Of a DNA stretch of 64,000 nt, positions 32,605-41,218 are shown piece after piece. The stretch is from CAVVPY01 sp963750295 (GTDB lineage Bacteria; Actinomycetota; Actinomycetes; Mycobacteriales; Jatrophihabitantaceae): NCBI GenBank assembly GCA_963750295.1, contig CAVVPY010000008.1, positions 62,001 to 126,000 on the forward strand, given 5' to 3'. The notes below the pieces were generated by a model. That model was not told where the DNA came from and ran no database searches. It saw only the letters and a program-made list of their open reading frames with translations. How positions within the stretch are numbered: position 1 is the stretch's first letter; every line of letters starts with the position of its first letter. The position numbers and the translations under genes are program-made.

Positions 32605-32709
32605 CCTGCGCGAATCGAGTGACGTCCCCGCGCCTCGAGTGACGACCCGCGAAGGTCAGAGACGGCAAATCTCCGTCTCCCAACCCGCGCATCCGTCACT
32701 CGACGCAGG
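32605..32709. repeat. Nested palindromic element, copy A
   Basis: Outer arms: CCTGCG + TCGAGTGACG on the left (32605-32624, with a 4-nt bulge) pair with CGTCACTCGA + CGCAGG on the right (32694-32709). Inner hairpin: GAGACGG (32659-32665), 7-nt loop CAAATCT, CCGTCTC (32673-32679). An extra TCGAGTGACG (32635-32644) could compete for the right arm. It fills the convergent gap between glyA and the amidohydrolase gene and shares its design with copy B at 42938. Confidence 0.75.
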
Positions 32710-32727
32710 TGATTTCCGCGCGGCCGG

Positions 32728-33939
32728 TCAGACGCGGTACGGGCTGGACGTGACCCCGTCACCGTCGCGCCACTCGTACACGCTGACCCCGTTCAGGAAT
32801 ACCTGCTGCGCCCGGCTCATCACGTCCAGCGGGTCGCCGTCCCAGAGGACGACGTCCCCATCGAGGCCCGGACGCAGCGAGCCGACCCGGTCGTCGAGGC
32901 CCATGATGTGCGCCGGGTTCACGGTGATCGAGCGCAGCGCGTCCACTCGGCTCATGCCTTCCTTGACCGCGAACGTCGCCTGGTGGACAAGGAAGTTGAT
33001 CGCCACCACGGGGTGGTCGGTGGTGAGCGCGACCTCGACGCCGGCGTTCGCGAGCCGTCCCGGGTTGGCCAGCGTCCGCTCGCGCAGTTCGACCTTCGAG
33101 CGCGTCGTCAGCATCGGCCCGACGATGCATGGGATGTTCCGCTCGGCCAGCACGTCGGCGAGCAGGAAGCCCTCGGTCGCATGGTTGACGATCAGCCGGT
33201 AGCCGAACTCGTCGGCCAGGCGGATCGCGGTGGCGATGTCGTCGGCGCGGTGCGTGTGCTGGCTCCACGGCAGTTCGCCGTCGAGCACCTTCGCCAGTAC
33301 CTCGCTGGTGGGGTCGCGGTCGAACGGCTCGCCCTTCGCGGCGGCGTGGTCGCGGCGCGCACGGTAGTCCTGCGCCTTGGTGAACGCGTCGCGGATGACA
33401 GCGGCCACGCCCTGCCGCGTCGAGGGCAACTGCTTCTTGTCCCCGTACACCCGCTTGGGGTTCTCGCCAAGCGCGCTCTTGACGCTGATCGGCGACTTGA
33501 TCACCATCTCGTCGACGATGCGTCCCCAGGTCTTGAGCGCAACGGTCTGCCCGCCGATCGGATTGCCGCTGCCCGGCTTGACCACGACGGTCGTCACGCC
33601 GCCCGACAGTGCGTCGCGGAAGCCGAGGTCGGCGGGGTTGATGGCGTCGAGGGCGCGCAACCGGGCGCCGTTCGGGTCGGTCATCTCGTTGGTGTCGTCG
33701 CCCGCCCAGCCCTGGGCCTCCTCGTCGATGCCCACGTGGGAGTGGACGTCGAGGAAGCCAGGCAGCACCCATCTGCCCGTTGCGTCCACGACCGGGACGC
33801 CGTCCGGGATCTCGACCTCGGCACCGACGGCGGCGATCCTGCCGTCGAGGACGAGGACGGTCCCGGATTCGATCGGCTCGGCGGACACGGGTACGACGCG
33901 AGCGCCGGTGATGGCGACGCTGGCAGTCTGGAAGGCCAT
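32728..33939 (-). CDS. Metal-dependent amidohydrolase family protein
   Basis: 403 aa. LPGFLDVHSHVG carries the HxH metal ligands; further motifs are GGVTTVVVKPGSGNPIGGQ, HTHRADDIATAI, LIVNHATEG and ALTTDHPVV with the late catalytic aspartate. The composite beta-sandwich ends (N-terminal strands and C-terminal DGDVVLWDGDP) fit the imidazolonepropionase/dihydroorotase-like superfamily. Substrate unknown. ATG 33939 lies 7 nt after TACGGT; a GTG three codons upstream is less likely. Confidence 0.87.
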   Translation of the reverse strand: MAFQTASVAITGARVVPVSAEPIESGTVLVLDGRIAAVGAEVEIPDGVPVVDATGRWVLPGFLDVHSHVGIDEEAQGWAGDDTNEMTDPNGARLRALDAINPADLGFRDALSGGVTTVVVKPGSGNPIGGQTVALKTWGRIVDEMVIKSPISVKSALGENPKRVYGDKKQLPSTRQGVAAVIRDAFTKAQDYRARRDHAAAKGEPFDRDPTSEVLAKVLDGELPWSQHTHRADDIATAIRLADEFGYRLIVNHATEGFLLADVLAERNIPCIVGPMLTTRSKVELRERTLANPGRLANAGVEVALTTDHPVVAINFLVHQATFAVKEGMSRVDALRSITVNPAHIMGLDDRVGSLRPGLDGDVVLWDGDPLDVMSRAQQVFLNGVSVYEWRDGDGVTSSPYRV

Positions 33940-33946
33940 GGGTTCC

Positions 33947-33952
33947 ACCGTA
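33947..33952 (-). promoter_or_regulatory. Putative -10 (TACGGT), leaderless amidohydrolase gene
   Basis: On the minus strand TACGGT ends 7 nt before ATG 33939. Confidence 0.4.
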
Positions 33953-34019
33953 GGCGGCGTCGATCCGGGCCGGCCGACAGGGCGACGCGGCGAGCCCCGG
34001 CGACCGGGGCCACCGGAAC

Positions 34020-35357
34020 TCAGGTGGTCTTCGCCACGCCCAACGGGATGATCAGCTGGCCCGGGAAGACCGCACTGAGCGCGCCGACACCCAGCCGTTT
34101 CTGCACGACTTCACCGAGGACGCTGAACGGGCTGTTCAGGCCGGGCACGTCGCCGTTGTCGAGGACGCCGGCGAGCAACGGCAGCCAGAGCCCCTTCACG
34201 CCACTGCTGCTGAGCCCGCCGCCCAGCAACCACATCACGCTGCCGTGACCGTGGTCGGATCCGCCGCAGCCGTTCATCGCTACCCGCCGCCCGAACTCGG
34301 TCTGGACGGCGACCGTCACCCGCTTGCGGCGATCCGGGCCGAGGTCGGTCATGAACGCGTTCAGCGCCTTCGCGACCGTGGCGAGGTGCCCGTCGAGGTC
34401 GGTCACCTCGTCGGTGTGCGTATCCCAGCCGCCGACGTCGATCGTCGCGACCTGCAGGCCGACCTCGGCCCGCAGTACCGCGGCCAGATCCTTCAACGAC
34501 GCCGCGAACGGGTCGCCGGGGTAGCTCGCGCCATTGCGCACGCCGCGCTGCGCGCGGATCGCATCGGCGGTGTCCAGCGCCGCGAGCGTCGTCGGCACGT
34601 CCTCGCCGAGAGTTCCGTCGATCCCGCGGTAGAGCGTCGACAGCGCAGCGCGGCGAGCGGGCACGATCCCCTCCCACGAGCCGAGCCGGAAGCTGTCCAG
34701 TGACGAGAGGGTGACCGCCGGCTCGGGGCCGGTGAGCGAGGCGGGCGAGGCGGCACCCTCGGCGACCGCGCGGAACGTGGTGCCCGGGCCGAGGGCGGTC
34801 AGCAGCCGGTCCAGCCAGCCCGTGGTCGCGGTGTCCGAGCCGCCCTTCTCGAGGAACTGCTGGGCCTGGAAGTGGCTGCGGCTGACACCAGGGGTCGAGA
34901 CCGCGGGGACGAAGCTCAGCTCGCCGGATGCCCAGAGTCCGTCGTACAGCGGCTGCATCGCCGTGTTGAGCGCCCAGCCGCCCTGCCCCGGAAGGGGAAT
35001 CAGCTTCGACGCGCCCGGCACGAGCGGGTCGCGTACCTGCCGCAGGAAGTTCAGCCCGAGATCGGCGGTGTTCGGCACGAGGATGCGCAGCCCGTCCGCC
35101 GCGCCACGAAGGAAGATCATGATCAGCGTGTTGTCGGTCGTGGCCTCGGCGGGGGTGGCGGCGTAGGCGACCCGCGTCGTGACGAGTTGACTGGCCATCG
35201 CCGCGGCACCGACCATGCCGGCACCGGCGATGAACCGGCGTCGGGTCCAGCCCTTGCCGCGCCAAGCCTCGTCCTGGGTGCACAGCTCGGCCTGGACCTG
35301 CGCGGCCCGGCGGGCGAGCGCGAGATCGGCAGCCTGCTGCGAGGACATCGTGGTCAT
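34020..35357 (-). CDS. DUF1501 protein with Tat signal
   Basis: 445 aa. The N-terminus has a twin-arginine signal (TRRRFIAGAG followed by a hydrophobic stretch and cleavage near VAYAA), starting after a longer than usual cytoplasmic lead of about 35 residues. FLRGAADGLRILVP, SRSHFQAQQFLEKG, DVGGWDTHTD and TEFGRRV are DUF1501 (sulfatase-like) signatures. It pairs with the DUF1800 gene 26 bp upstream on the same strand, a common two-gene unit of unknown function. Expected to be exported folded. Confidence 0.88.
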   Translation of the reverse strand: MTTMSSQQAADLALARRAAQVQAELCTQDEAWRGKGWTRRRFIAGAGMVGAAAMASQLVTTRVAYAATPAEATTDNTLIMIFLRGAADGLRILVPNTADLGLNFLRQVRDPLVPGASKLIPLPGQGGWALNTAMQPLYDGLWASGELSFVPAVSTPGVSRSHFQAQQFLEKGGSDTATTGWLDRLLTALGPGTTFRAVAEGAASPASLTGPEPAVTLSSLDSFRLGSWEGIVPARRAALSTLYRGIDGTLGEDVPTTLAALDTADAIRAQRGVRNGASYPGDPFAASLKDLAAVLRAEVGLQVATIDVGGWDTHTDEVTDLDGHLATVAKALNAFMTDLGPDRRKRVTVAVQTEFGRRVAMNGCGGSDHGHGSVMWLLGGGLSSSGVKGLWLPLLAGVLDNGDVPGLNSPFSVLGEVVQKRLGVGALSAVFPGQLIIPLGVAKTT

Positions 35358-35383
35358 CGTCGGTCCGTCCTGGGGTAGGGAGG

Positions 35384-36853
35384 TCAGCGCAGCGCGTGGT
35401 AGGGGCTGTGCAGGATCAGGCCGACGAGGTACAGCAGGTACCAGCGCAGCCCGGAGAGCGACACCGCCGTGCTGAAGGACGTGTCGCCGAGGAACGTGAG
35501 CAATGCCTGGCGGTCCTGGTCGGCGAACGTGGTGCCGGTGAGGGTGTTGGTGAGCATGTCGATCGCGTCGCCGACCGTCACCGGTGGCGCCGGATAGAGC
35601 GCGTTGAGGTCACCGGGACTGAAGCCGTCTGCCCATTGACCGCCGAAGCAGAGGTGGTAGTCCCACACCTGCAGCAGCGAACCGCTCTGGTGCCACGCCG
35701 CCGCCACGTCCGGGTAGCCGTTCGGTGCCGGCCACTCGAGCGGAATGTCGCCGAGCGCGTAACACATCCAGTGCAGCGTCTGCATCGCGTCCTTCCATCG
35801 CACGACGCCGTTGCCGAGCACGCGGACCGCCGCGACGAGGTTCTCGCTGGGACGGCGCAGCTTCTGCCCGCGGCTCTCCCAGAACTCGGTCGAGCAGAGA
35901 ATCGCCTTCACCGTAGGCAGGATCTGAGTTCCGTTGTCCACGTACGCCTGCGCGACGGCGGCCACCAACTCGGCCGACGGGCTGTCCGAGACGAAGCGCA
36001 CGCACAGCTTTCGCGCGATCGTCTGCGCCGTGAACGGGTGCGCGGCGAGGTAGCGCAGCATCGCGTCGCCGACGGCTTCGCTGCGGTTCGGCACGTTGTT
36101 CGGGTCGGTCCATCCGAGGACGCGAATCGCGCCCTTGTAGTGGATGTTCGGGTCGTAGTCGTAGTTGTCGCGGCTGCCCGTGGTGCGTCCGGTCAGCATC
36201 CGGGCCGCGTTCTGCACATCGGTCTCGGTGTACTGCATCCCGACCGTGTGCAGTTCGAGCATCTCGCGTGCGTAGTTCTCGTTGACCGTGTTCTTGGTCG
36301 AGTCGCAGAGGCTGAGATAGCGCAGCATCGCCGGGTGCTTGCACGACGCGACGAGCATGTCGCTGAACGAGCCGAAGGCGTGCCTGCGGATCACGTTGTT
36401 GTCGTAGTCGGCGCGAACCGTCCACAGGTCGCCGATGTGATTGGGCACGTTGAGGTGGTTGGCGAGGACGTCGACCACAGCCTCGTACAGTTGCGCCGGG
36501 CTGTAGATCTGCAGCATCAGCGTCACCTGGGTGAGCTCGTCCATCGCCTGCCACGAGTACTCGTTGCCCTGCGCGATGAAGTACTGGCGCAGGTCGTACG
36601 GGGTCATCCGGCACCGCTTGGAGCGTGCGAACACGGCGGGGACGCCCTTGTAGCCCCGCTTGGTCTGCCCGAGGGTGACCTGCTGGGCGAACCAGGCGTC
36701 CGGGCCGTTGGCAGCGACGAATGCGCGTGAGTCCGGGGTCGCCCCGAAACCGACCCTGGCCAGCAGATGGTCGGTCGGATCCCAGCGCAGCGGCGCTTTC
36801 GCCACCTGGGCGGCGTTGTTCATGGCGTCGGCGAGGGAAGGCCAGATCGTCAC
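35384..36853 (-). CDS. DUF1800 family protein
   Basis: 489 aa. DHLLARVGFGATPDSRAF, NHLNVPNHIGDLWTVR, ENYAREMLELHTVG and GRTTGSR match DUF1800, an alpha-helical family nearly always encoded before a DUF1501 gene. No clear signal peptide. GTG 36853 begins the conserved N-terminus. A good sigma-70-type promoter (TTGAGC-17-TAACGT) precedes it, giving a leader of about 50 nt, unlike the leaderless style of many neighbours. Biochemical function unknown. Confidence 0.88.
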   Translation of the reverse strand: MTIWPSLADAMNNAAQVAKAPLRWDPTDHLLARVGFGATPDSRAFVAANGPDAWFAQQVTLGQTKRGYKGVPAVFARSKRCRMTPYDLRQYFIAQGNEYSWQAMDELTQVTLMLQIYSPAQLYEAVVDVLANHLNVPNHIGDLWTVRADYDNNVIRRHAFGSFSDMLVASCKHPAMLRYLSLCDSTKNTVNENYAREMLELHTVGMQYTETDVQNAARMLTGRTTGSRDNYDYDPNIHYKGAIRVLGWTDPNNVPNRSEAVGDAMLRYLAAHPFTAQTIARKLCVRFVSDSPSAELVAAVAQAYVDNGTQILPTVKAILCSTEFWESRGQKLRRPSENLVAAVRVLGNGVVRWKDAMQTLHWMCYALGDIPLEWPAPNGYPDVAAAWHQSGSLLQVWDYHLCFGGQWADGFSPGDLNALYPAPPVTVGDAIDMLTNTLTGTTFADQDRQALLTFLGDTSFSTAVSLSGLRWYLLYLVGLILHSPYHALR

Positions 36854-36911
36854 GGCGGGGGCTCCGTATCGTTCAGGTCGAGTGCCCCCCTGATCGGCCG
36901 TGCGCGCCGCA

Positions 36912-36940
36912 ACGTTAGATCTTTGTTAAGGATTGCTCAA
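36912..36940 (-). promoter_or_regulatory. Promoter of the DUF1800-DUF1501 pair
   Basis: Minus strand: -35 TTGAGC (36940-36935), 17-nt spacer, -10 TAACGT (36917-36912). It lies in an AT-rich patch and predicts a transcript start near 36905. Confidence 0.55.
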
Positions 36941-36975
36941 GATTCGCTCTGGTCCGGCTCAAGTCGGCCCGGCGC

Positions 36976-36981
36976 TAGCGT
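36976..36981 (+). promoter_or_regulatory. Putative -10 (TAGCGT), leaderless gnd
   Basis: TAGCGT ends 7 nt before ATG 36989. Confidence 0.45.
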
Positions 36982-36988
36982 GGACGCC

Positions 36989-38440
36989 ATGGCGAACACG
37001 GCATCAGCTCAGATCGGCGTCACCGGCCTCGCGGTGATGGGCCGCAACCTCGCCCGCAACCTCGCCCGACACGGCCATACGGTCGCGCTGCACAACCGCA
37101 GTCAGGCTCGGACCGACTCGCTGGTCGCGGCCCACGGCGACGAGGGGACGTTCGTCGCGACCACCTCGATGGCGCAGTTCGTGGCGGCGCTCGAGCGCCC
37201 GCGCGCCGTCATCGTGATGGTGCAGGCCGGCGCGCCGACCGACGCGGTCATCGAGGAACTCGTCCCCCTGCTCGATCAGGACGACATCATCGTCGACTGC
37301 GGCAACGCGCACTTCGTCGACACCCGACGGCGTGAGGCGTCGCTGGCCGAGCGCGGGATCCACTTCGTCGGCTGTGGTGTGTCCGGCGGCGAGGAGGGCG
37401 CGCTGCTCGGGCCCTCGATCATGCCGGGCGGCTCGGCGCAGTCCTACGAGAAGCTCGGCCCGATCCTCGAGTCGATCGCGGCGACCGTGGACGGGACGCC
37501 GTGCTGCGTCCACGTCGGCCCGGACGGCGCCGGGCACTTCGTCAAGATGGTGCACAACGGCATCGAGTACGCCGACATGCAACTGATCGCCGAGGCCTAC
37601 GACCTGCTGCGCGCAGGACTGTCGGCGTCCCCGGCCGAGATCGCCGACATCTTCCGGGAATGGAACTCAGGTGAGCTCGAGTCGTTCCTGATCGAGATCA
37701 CCGTCGACGTACTCGCGCAGCTGGACGCAGCGACCGGCAAGGCCTTCGTCGACATCGTCCTGGACCAGGCCGAACAGAAGGGGACGGGTCGCTGGACCGT
37801 GCAGAGCGCGCTCGATCTCGGAGTGCCGATCACCGGGATCGCCGAGGCGACCTTTGCGCGGTCGCTGTCCGGCCACGCGGAGCAGCGGGCGGCGGCACGA
37901 TCGGCGTTCGGGTCGGCGGTGGGCTCGCTGCCGATCGACTCGCCGTCGATGGCCACGGACTTCGTCGAGGACGTCCGGCGCGCGCTGTACGCGTCCAAGG
38001 TGGTCGCCTACGCGCAGGGCTTCGACCAGATCTCGGCCGGGAGCACGGAGTACGGCTGGGACGTCGACCGGGGCGCGATGGCAACCATCTGGCGTGGTGG
38101 CTGCATCATCCGCGCCCGGTTCCTGGACCGGATCCGCGCCGCCTACGACTCGAACCCGGCCCTGGACACGCTGCTGGTCGACCCGTACTTCGCGTCGGCG
38201 GTGTCCGACGGTGTCGACTCGTGGCGCCGGGTCGTCTCGGCCGCGGCGCTCGCGGGGGTGCCGACGCCGGCGTTCTCGTCGTCGCTCGCCTACTACGACG
38301 CGCTGCGCCGGGCACCGCTGCCGGCCGCGCTGATCCAGGGTTTGCGCGACAACTTCGGGGCGCACACCTACCGCCGCGTCGACCGCGAGGGCGCGTTCCA
38401 CGTCGAGTGGGCCGGCGACAAGCAGGAACACGAAGCCTGA
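36989..38440 (+). CDS. gnd: 6-phosphogluconate dehydrogenase, decarboxylating (long, NADP-type)
   Basis: 483 aa. GLAVMGRNLARNLARHGH is the dinucleotide-binding loop, followed by GCGVSGGEEGALLGPSIMPGG and KMVHNGIEYADMQLIAEAYDL, the catalytic lysine and substrate motifs. An NRS motif after the second strand (ALHNRS) is the usual NADP signature. It oxidises 6-phosphogluconate to ribulose 5-phosphate. Length matches the classical dimeric form. A second, shorter 6PGDH is encoded convergently 16 bp away, so two cofactor types may coexist. Confidence 0.94.
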   Translation: MANTASAQIGVTGLAVMGRNLARNLARHGHTVALHNRSQARTDSLVAAHGDEGTFVATTSMAQFVAALERPRAVIVMVQAGAPTDAVIEELVPLLDQDDIIVDCGNAHFVDTRRREASLAERGIHFVGCGVSGGEEGALLGPSIMPGGSAQSYEKLGPILESIAATVDGTPCCVHVGPDGAGHFVKMVHNGIEYADMQLIAEAYDLLRAGLSASPAEIADIFREWNSGELESFLIEITVDVLAQLDAATGKAFVDIVLDQAEQKGTGRWTVQSALDLGVPITGIAEATFARSLSGHAEQRAAARSAFGSAVGSLPIDSPSMATDFVEDVRRALYASKVVAYAQGFDQISAGSTEYGWDVDRGAMATIWRGGCIIRARFLDRIRAAYDSNPALDTLLVDPYFASAVSDGVDSWRRVVSAAALAGVPTPAFSSSLAYYDALRRAPLPAALIQGLRDNFGAHTYRRVDREGAFHVEWAGDKQEHEA

Positions 38441-38445
38441 GCTCG

Positions 38446-38457
38446 GCGCCGCGGCGC
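38446..38457. terminator. Perfect 12-bp palindrome between two convergent 6PGDH genes
   Basis: GCGCCGCGGCGC lies in the 16-bp gap between convergent genes and could act as a weak bidirectional terminator. No T-run follows, so this is tentative. Confidence 0.25.
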
Positions 38458-39476
38458 TACTCGCCAGTGGGCAGCTCCACATGGCCGCCGAAGGCCTGGC
38501 GCATCGCCGAGAGCAGCTTGTCGGCGTAGATCGCCTCGCCGCGGCTGGAGAAGCGTGCGAACAGTGCTGCCGAGAGCACAGGGACCGGCACGCCTTCGTC
38601 GATCGCGGCCTTCACCGTCCACCGTCCCTCACCGGAGTCAGAGACGCGCCCGGCCAACTTGTCGAGGTTCGGGTTCGCCTGCAGCGCTCCTGCCGTCAGA
38701 TCGAGCAACCAGGACGCCACGACCGATCCGCGCCGCCACACCTCGGTGACCTTCGCGATGTCCAGATCGTAGGAGTAGTACTGCGGCTGATCCATCGGGG
38801 TGGTTTCTGCCGAGTGCTCCTCGGACTGCTTCCCGGCGTTCGCGTGGTGCAACACGTTGAGGCCCTCGGCGTAGGCGGCCATCATGCCGTACTCGATGCC
38901 GTTGTGGACCATCTTCACGAAGTGGCCGGCGCCGTTCGGGCCGCAGTGCAGGTAGCCCTGCTCCTCCGGCGCCGGGTCACCCTGACGACCCGGGGTGCGG
39001 TCGATCTCACCGGCTCCCGGTGCGATCGACGCGAACAGCGGGTCCAGGTGGGCGACCACCTCGTCCTCACCGCCGATCATCAGGCAGTACCCGCGATCGA
39101 GGCCCCATACGCCACCGCTGGTCCCGACGTCGACGTAGTGGATGCCCTTCGGCTTCAGCTCGGCGGCGCGGTCGATGTCCGCGCGGTAGTTGGAGTTGCC
39201 GCCGTCGATGATGATGTCGCCGTCGTCCATCAGCTCGGCGAGCTTCGCGACGACCTCACCGGTGATGCCGGCGGGGATCATCACCCAGGCCACCCTGGGC
39301 TTGTCCAGCGCGGCGACGAAGTCCTCGAGCGTGGTGGTGCCGATGGCGCCGTCCGCCTCGAGCGTGGCGACGGTCTCGGCGTTGGTGTCGTACGCGACGC
39401 CGGTGTGCCCGTCACGCAGCACGCGGCGCAAGATGTTCGCGCCCATCCGGCCGAGGCCGACCATTCCGAGCTGCAT
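38457..39476 (-). CDS. 6-phosphogluconate dehydrogenase, decarboxylating (short, NAD-type)
   Basis: 339 aa. MQLGMVGLGRMGANILRRVL is the Rossmann loop; an acidic residue ends the second strand (VAYDTN), the usual mark of NAD preference. VDVGTSGGVWGLDRGYCLMIGG and KMVHNGIEYGMMAAYAEGL are catalytic motifs. The short C-terminal domain matches the tetrameric GntZ/YqeC-like class. It follows pgi by 4 bp with a GGAGGGAG site 7 nt before the ATG, so pgi and this gene form an operon linking glucose-6-phosphate to pentose phosphates. Confidence 0.93.
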   Translation of the reverse strand: MQLGMVGLGRMGANILRRVLRDGHTGVAYDTNAETVATLEADGAIGTTTLEDFVAALDKPRVAWVMIPAGITGEVVAKLAELMDDGDIIIDGGNSNYRADIDRAAELKPKGIHYVDVGTSGGVWGLDRGYCLMIGGEDEVVAHLDPLFASIAPGAGEIDRTPGRQGDPAPEEQGYLHCGPNGAGHFVKMVHNGIEYGMMAAYAEGLNVLHHANAGKQSEEHSAETTPMDQPQYYSYDLDIAKVTEVWRRGSVVASWLLDLTAGALQANPNLDKLAGRVSDSGEGRWTVKAAIDEGVPVPVLSAALFARFSSRGEAIYADKLLSAMRQAFGGHVELPTGE

Positions 39477-39480
39477 GCGC

Positions 39481-41124
39481 CTACTCCCTCCGACGAGCCG
39501 CACGGTAGCGGCGGACGAGTGCGTTGGTCGAACTGTCGTGTGACAGCTCGGGCTCCTCGGACGCCGACAGCTCGTCCGCCACCTTCTTCGCCAGCACCTT
39601 GCCGAGCTCGACGCCCCACTGGTCGAAGGAGTTGATGGTCCAGATCGTCCCCTGCACGAAGACGCTGTGCTCGTACAGCGCAACCAGGGTGCCGAGCGCG
39701 TGCGGGGTCAGCCGGTCGAGCAGCATCGTGTTGGACGGCCGGTTACCGTCGAACACGCGGTGCGGCACCAGCCAGTCGGCCGTCCCCTCTGCAGCCACCT
39801 GCTCGGCGCTCTTGCCGAAGGCCAGTGCCTCGCCCTGGGCGAAGACATTCGCGGTCAGCAGATCGTGGTGGGCGCCCATCGGGTTGAGCGAATGGGTGAA
39901 ACCGATGAAGTCGACCGGGATCAGTTCGGTGCCCTGGTGGATCAGTTGATAGAAGCTGTGCTGGCCGTTCGTCCCGGGCTCACCCCAGTACACGGGGCCG
40001 GTCGCGTAGTCGACGGTCCCGCCGTCCAGCGTCACGTGCTTGCCGTTGGATTCCATCGTCAGCTGTTGCAGGTAGGCAGGGAATCGCTTCAGGTACTGGT
40101 CGTAGGGCAGCACCGCCTGGGTCTGCGCGCCGAAGAAGTCCGCGTACCAGACCGTGAGCAATCCCAGTAATACTGGAAGATTCTCACCGAACGGCGCCGT
40201 CCGGAAATGCTCGTCCATTGCGTGGAAGCCGTCGAGCAATTCGCGGAACTGCGTGGGGCCGATCGCGATCATCGTGGACAGCCCGATGGCGGAGTCCATC
40301 GAGTAGCGCCCGCCGACCCAGTCCCAGAAGCCGAACATGTTCATGACGTCGATGCCGAACTCGCCGACGGCGTCGGCGTTGGTCGACACCGCGACGAAGT
40401 GCTTCGCGATGGCCGAGTTGTCCTTCAGCGCGTCGAGCAGCCACGCCCGTGCCGTCGCCGCGTTCGTCATGGTCTCGAGGGTGGTGAAGGTCTTGGACGA
40501 GACGATGAACAGCGTCGTGGCCGGGTCGAGATCGCGGGTCGCCTCGGCGAAGTCGGTGCCGTCCACGTTCGACACGAAGCGGAACGTGAGTTCGCGCAAG
40601 CTGTAGTGGCGCAACGCCTCGTAGGCCATCACCGGGCCCAGATCCGATCCGCCGATGCCGATGTTCACGATCGCGGTGATCGGTTTGCCGGTGTGTCCGA
40701 GCCAGCGCCCGGCGCGGACCTTGTCGGCGAACTCGGCCATCCGGCCCAGCACCTCGTGCACCGCCGGCACCACGTCCACGCCGTCCACGGTGATCCGGGT
40801 GCTCTTCGGTGCGCGCAACGCGACGTGCAGCACCGCGCGGTCCTCGGTCACGTTGATCTTCGCGCCGGCGAACATCGCATTGATGTGCTCACGCAGCCCG
40901 GACTGCTCGGCCAGCGCGATGAGCAGTTCGATCGTGGCGGGCGTGACGCGGTTCTTCGAGTAGTCGAGGTAGATCCCCTCGGCCTCGACGCACAGCCGCT
41001 CGCCACGGTCAGGGGCTGCGGCGAACAGCTCGCGTAGCGAGGTGTCGCGCAGCCGTTCGTACTCCTCGGTGAGCGCGGCCCAGGCGGGCCGGTCGCGCAG
41101 CGTCGGGGGTGCCGATCCGGTCAT
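39481..41124 (-). CDS. pgi: Glucose-6-phosphate isomerase
   Basis: 547 aa. IGIGGSDLGPVMAYEALRHY, FVSNVDGTDFAEATR, VSSKTFTTLETMTNA and FDQWGVELGKVLAKK are the PGI signature blocks. It interconverts glucose 6-phosphate and fructose 6-phosphate. Full length (about 550 aa), no lesions. It is the first gene of the pair with the NAD-type 6PGDH and is divergent from ugd; a GAGG site lies upstream of ATG 41124. Confidence 0.96.
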   Translation of the reverse strand: MTGSAPPTLRDRPAWAALTEEYERLRDTSLRELFAAAPDRGERLCVEAEGIYLDYSKNRVTPATIELLIALAEQSGLREHINAMFAGAKINVTEDRAVLHVALRAPKSTRITVDGVDVVPAVHEVLGRMAEFADKVRAGRWLGHTGKPITAIVNIGIGGSDLGPVMAYEALRHYSLRELTFRFVSNVDGTDFAEATRDLDPATTLFIVSSKTFTTLETMTNAATARAWLLDALKDNSAIAKHFVAVSTNADAVGEFGIDVMNMFGFWDWVGGRYSMDSAIGLSTMIAIGPTQFRELLDGFHAMDEHFRTAPFGENLPVLLGLLTVWYADFFGAQTQAVLPYDQYLKRFPAYLQQLTMESNGKHVTLDGGTVDYATGPVYWGEPGTNGQHSFYQLIHQGTELIPVDFIGFTHSLNPMGAHHDLLTANVFAQGEALAFGKSAEQVAAEGTADWLVPHRVFDGNRPSNTMLLDRLTPHALGTLVALYEHSVFVQGTIWTINSFDQWGVELGKVLAKKVADELSASEEPELSHDSSTNALVRRYRAARRRE

Positions 41125-41184
41125 CGAATCGCCTCTGGCGCACAGGTCCGCATAGCGCCATCCCTACCAGAGACGCGCCCGGCG

Positions 41185-41212
41185 TTGCACCGCGGCTAGG
41201 GGTGGATAGCCT
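41185..41212 (+). promoter_or_regulatory. Promoter of ugd
   Basis: -35 TTGCAC (41185-41190), 16-nt spacer, -10 TAGCCT (41207-41212), ending 6 nt before GTG 41219; a leaderless transcript is expected. Confidence 0.5.
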
Positions 41213-41218
41213 CGATCC

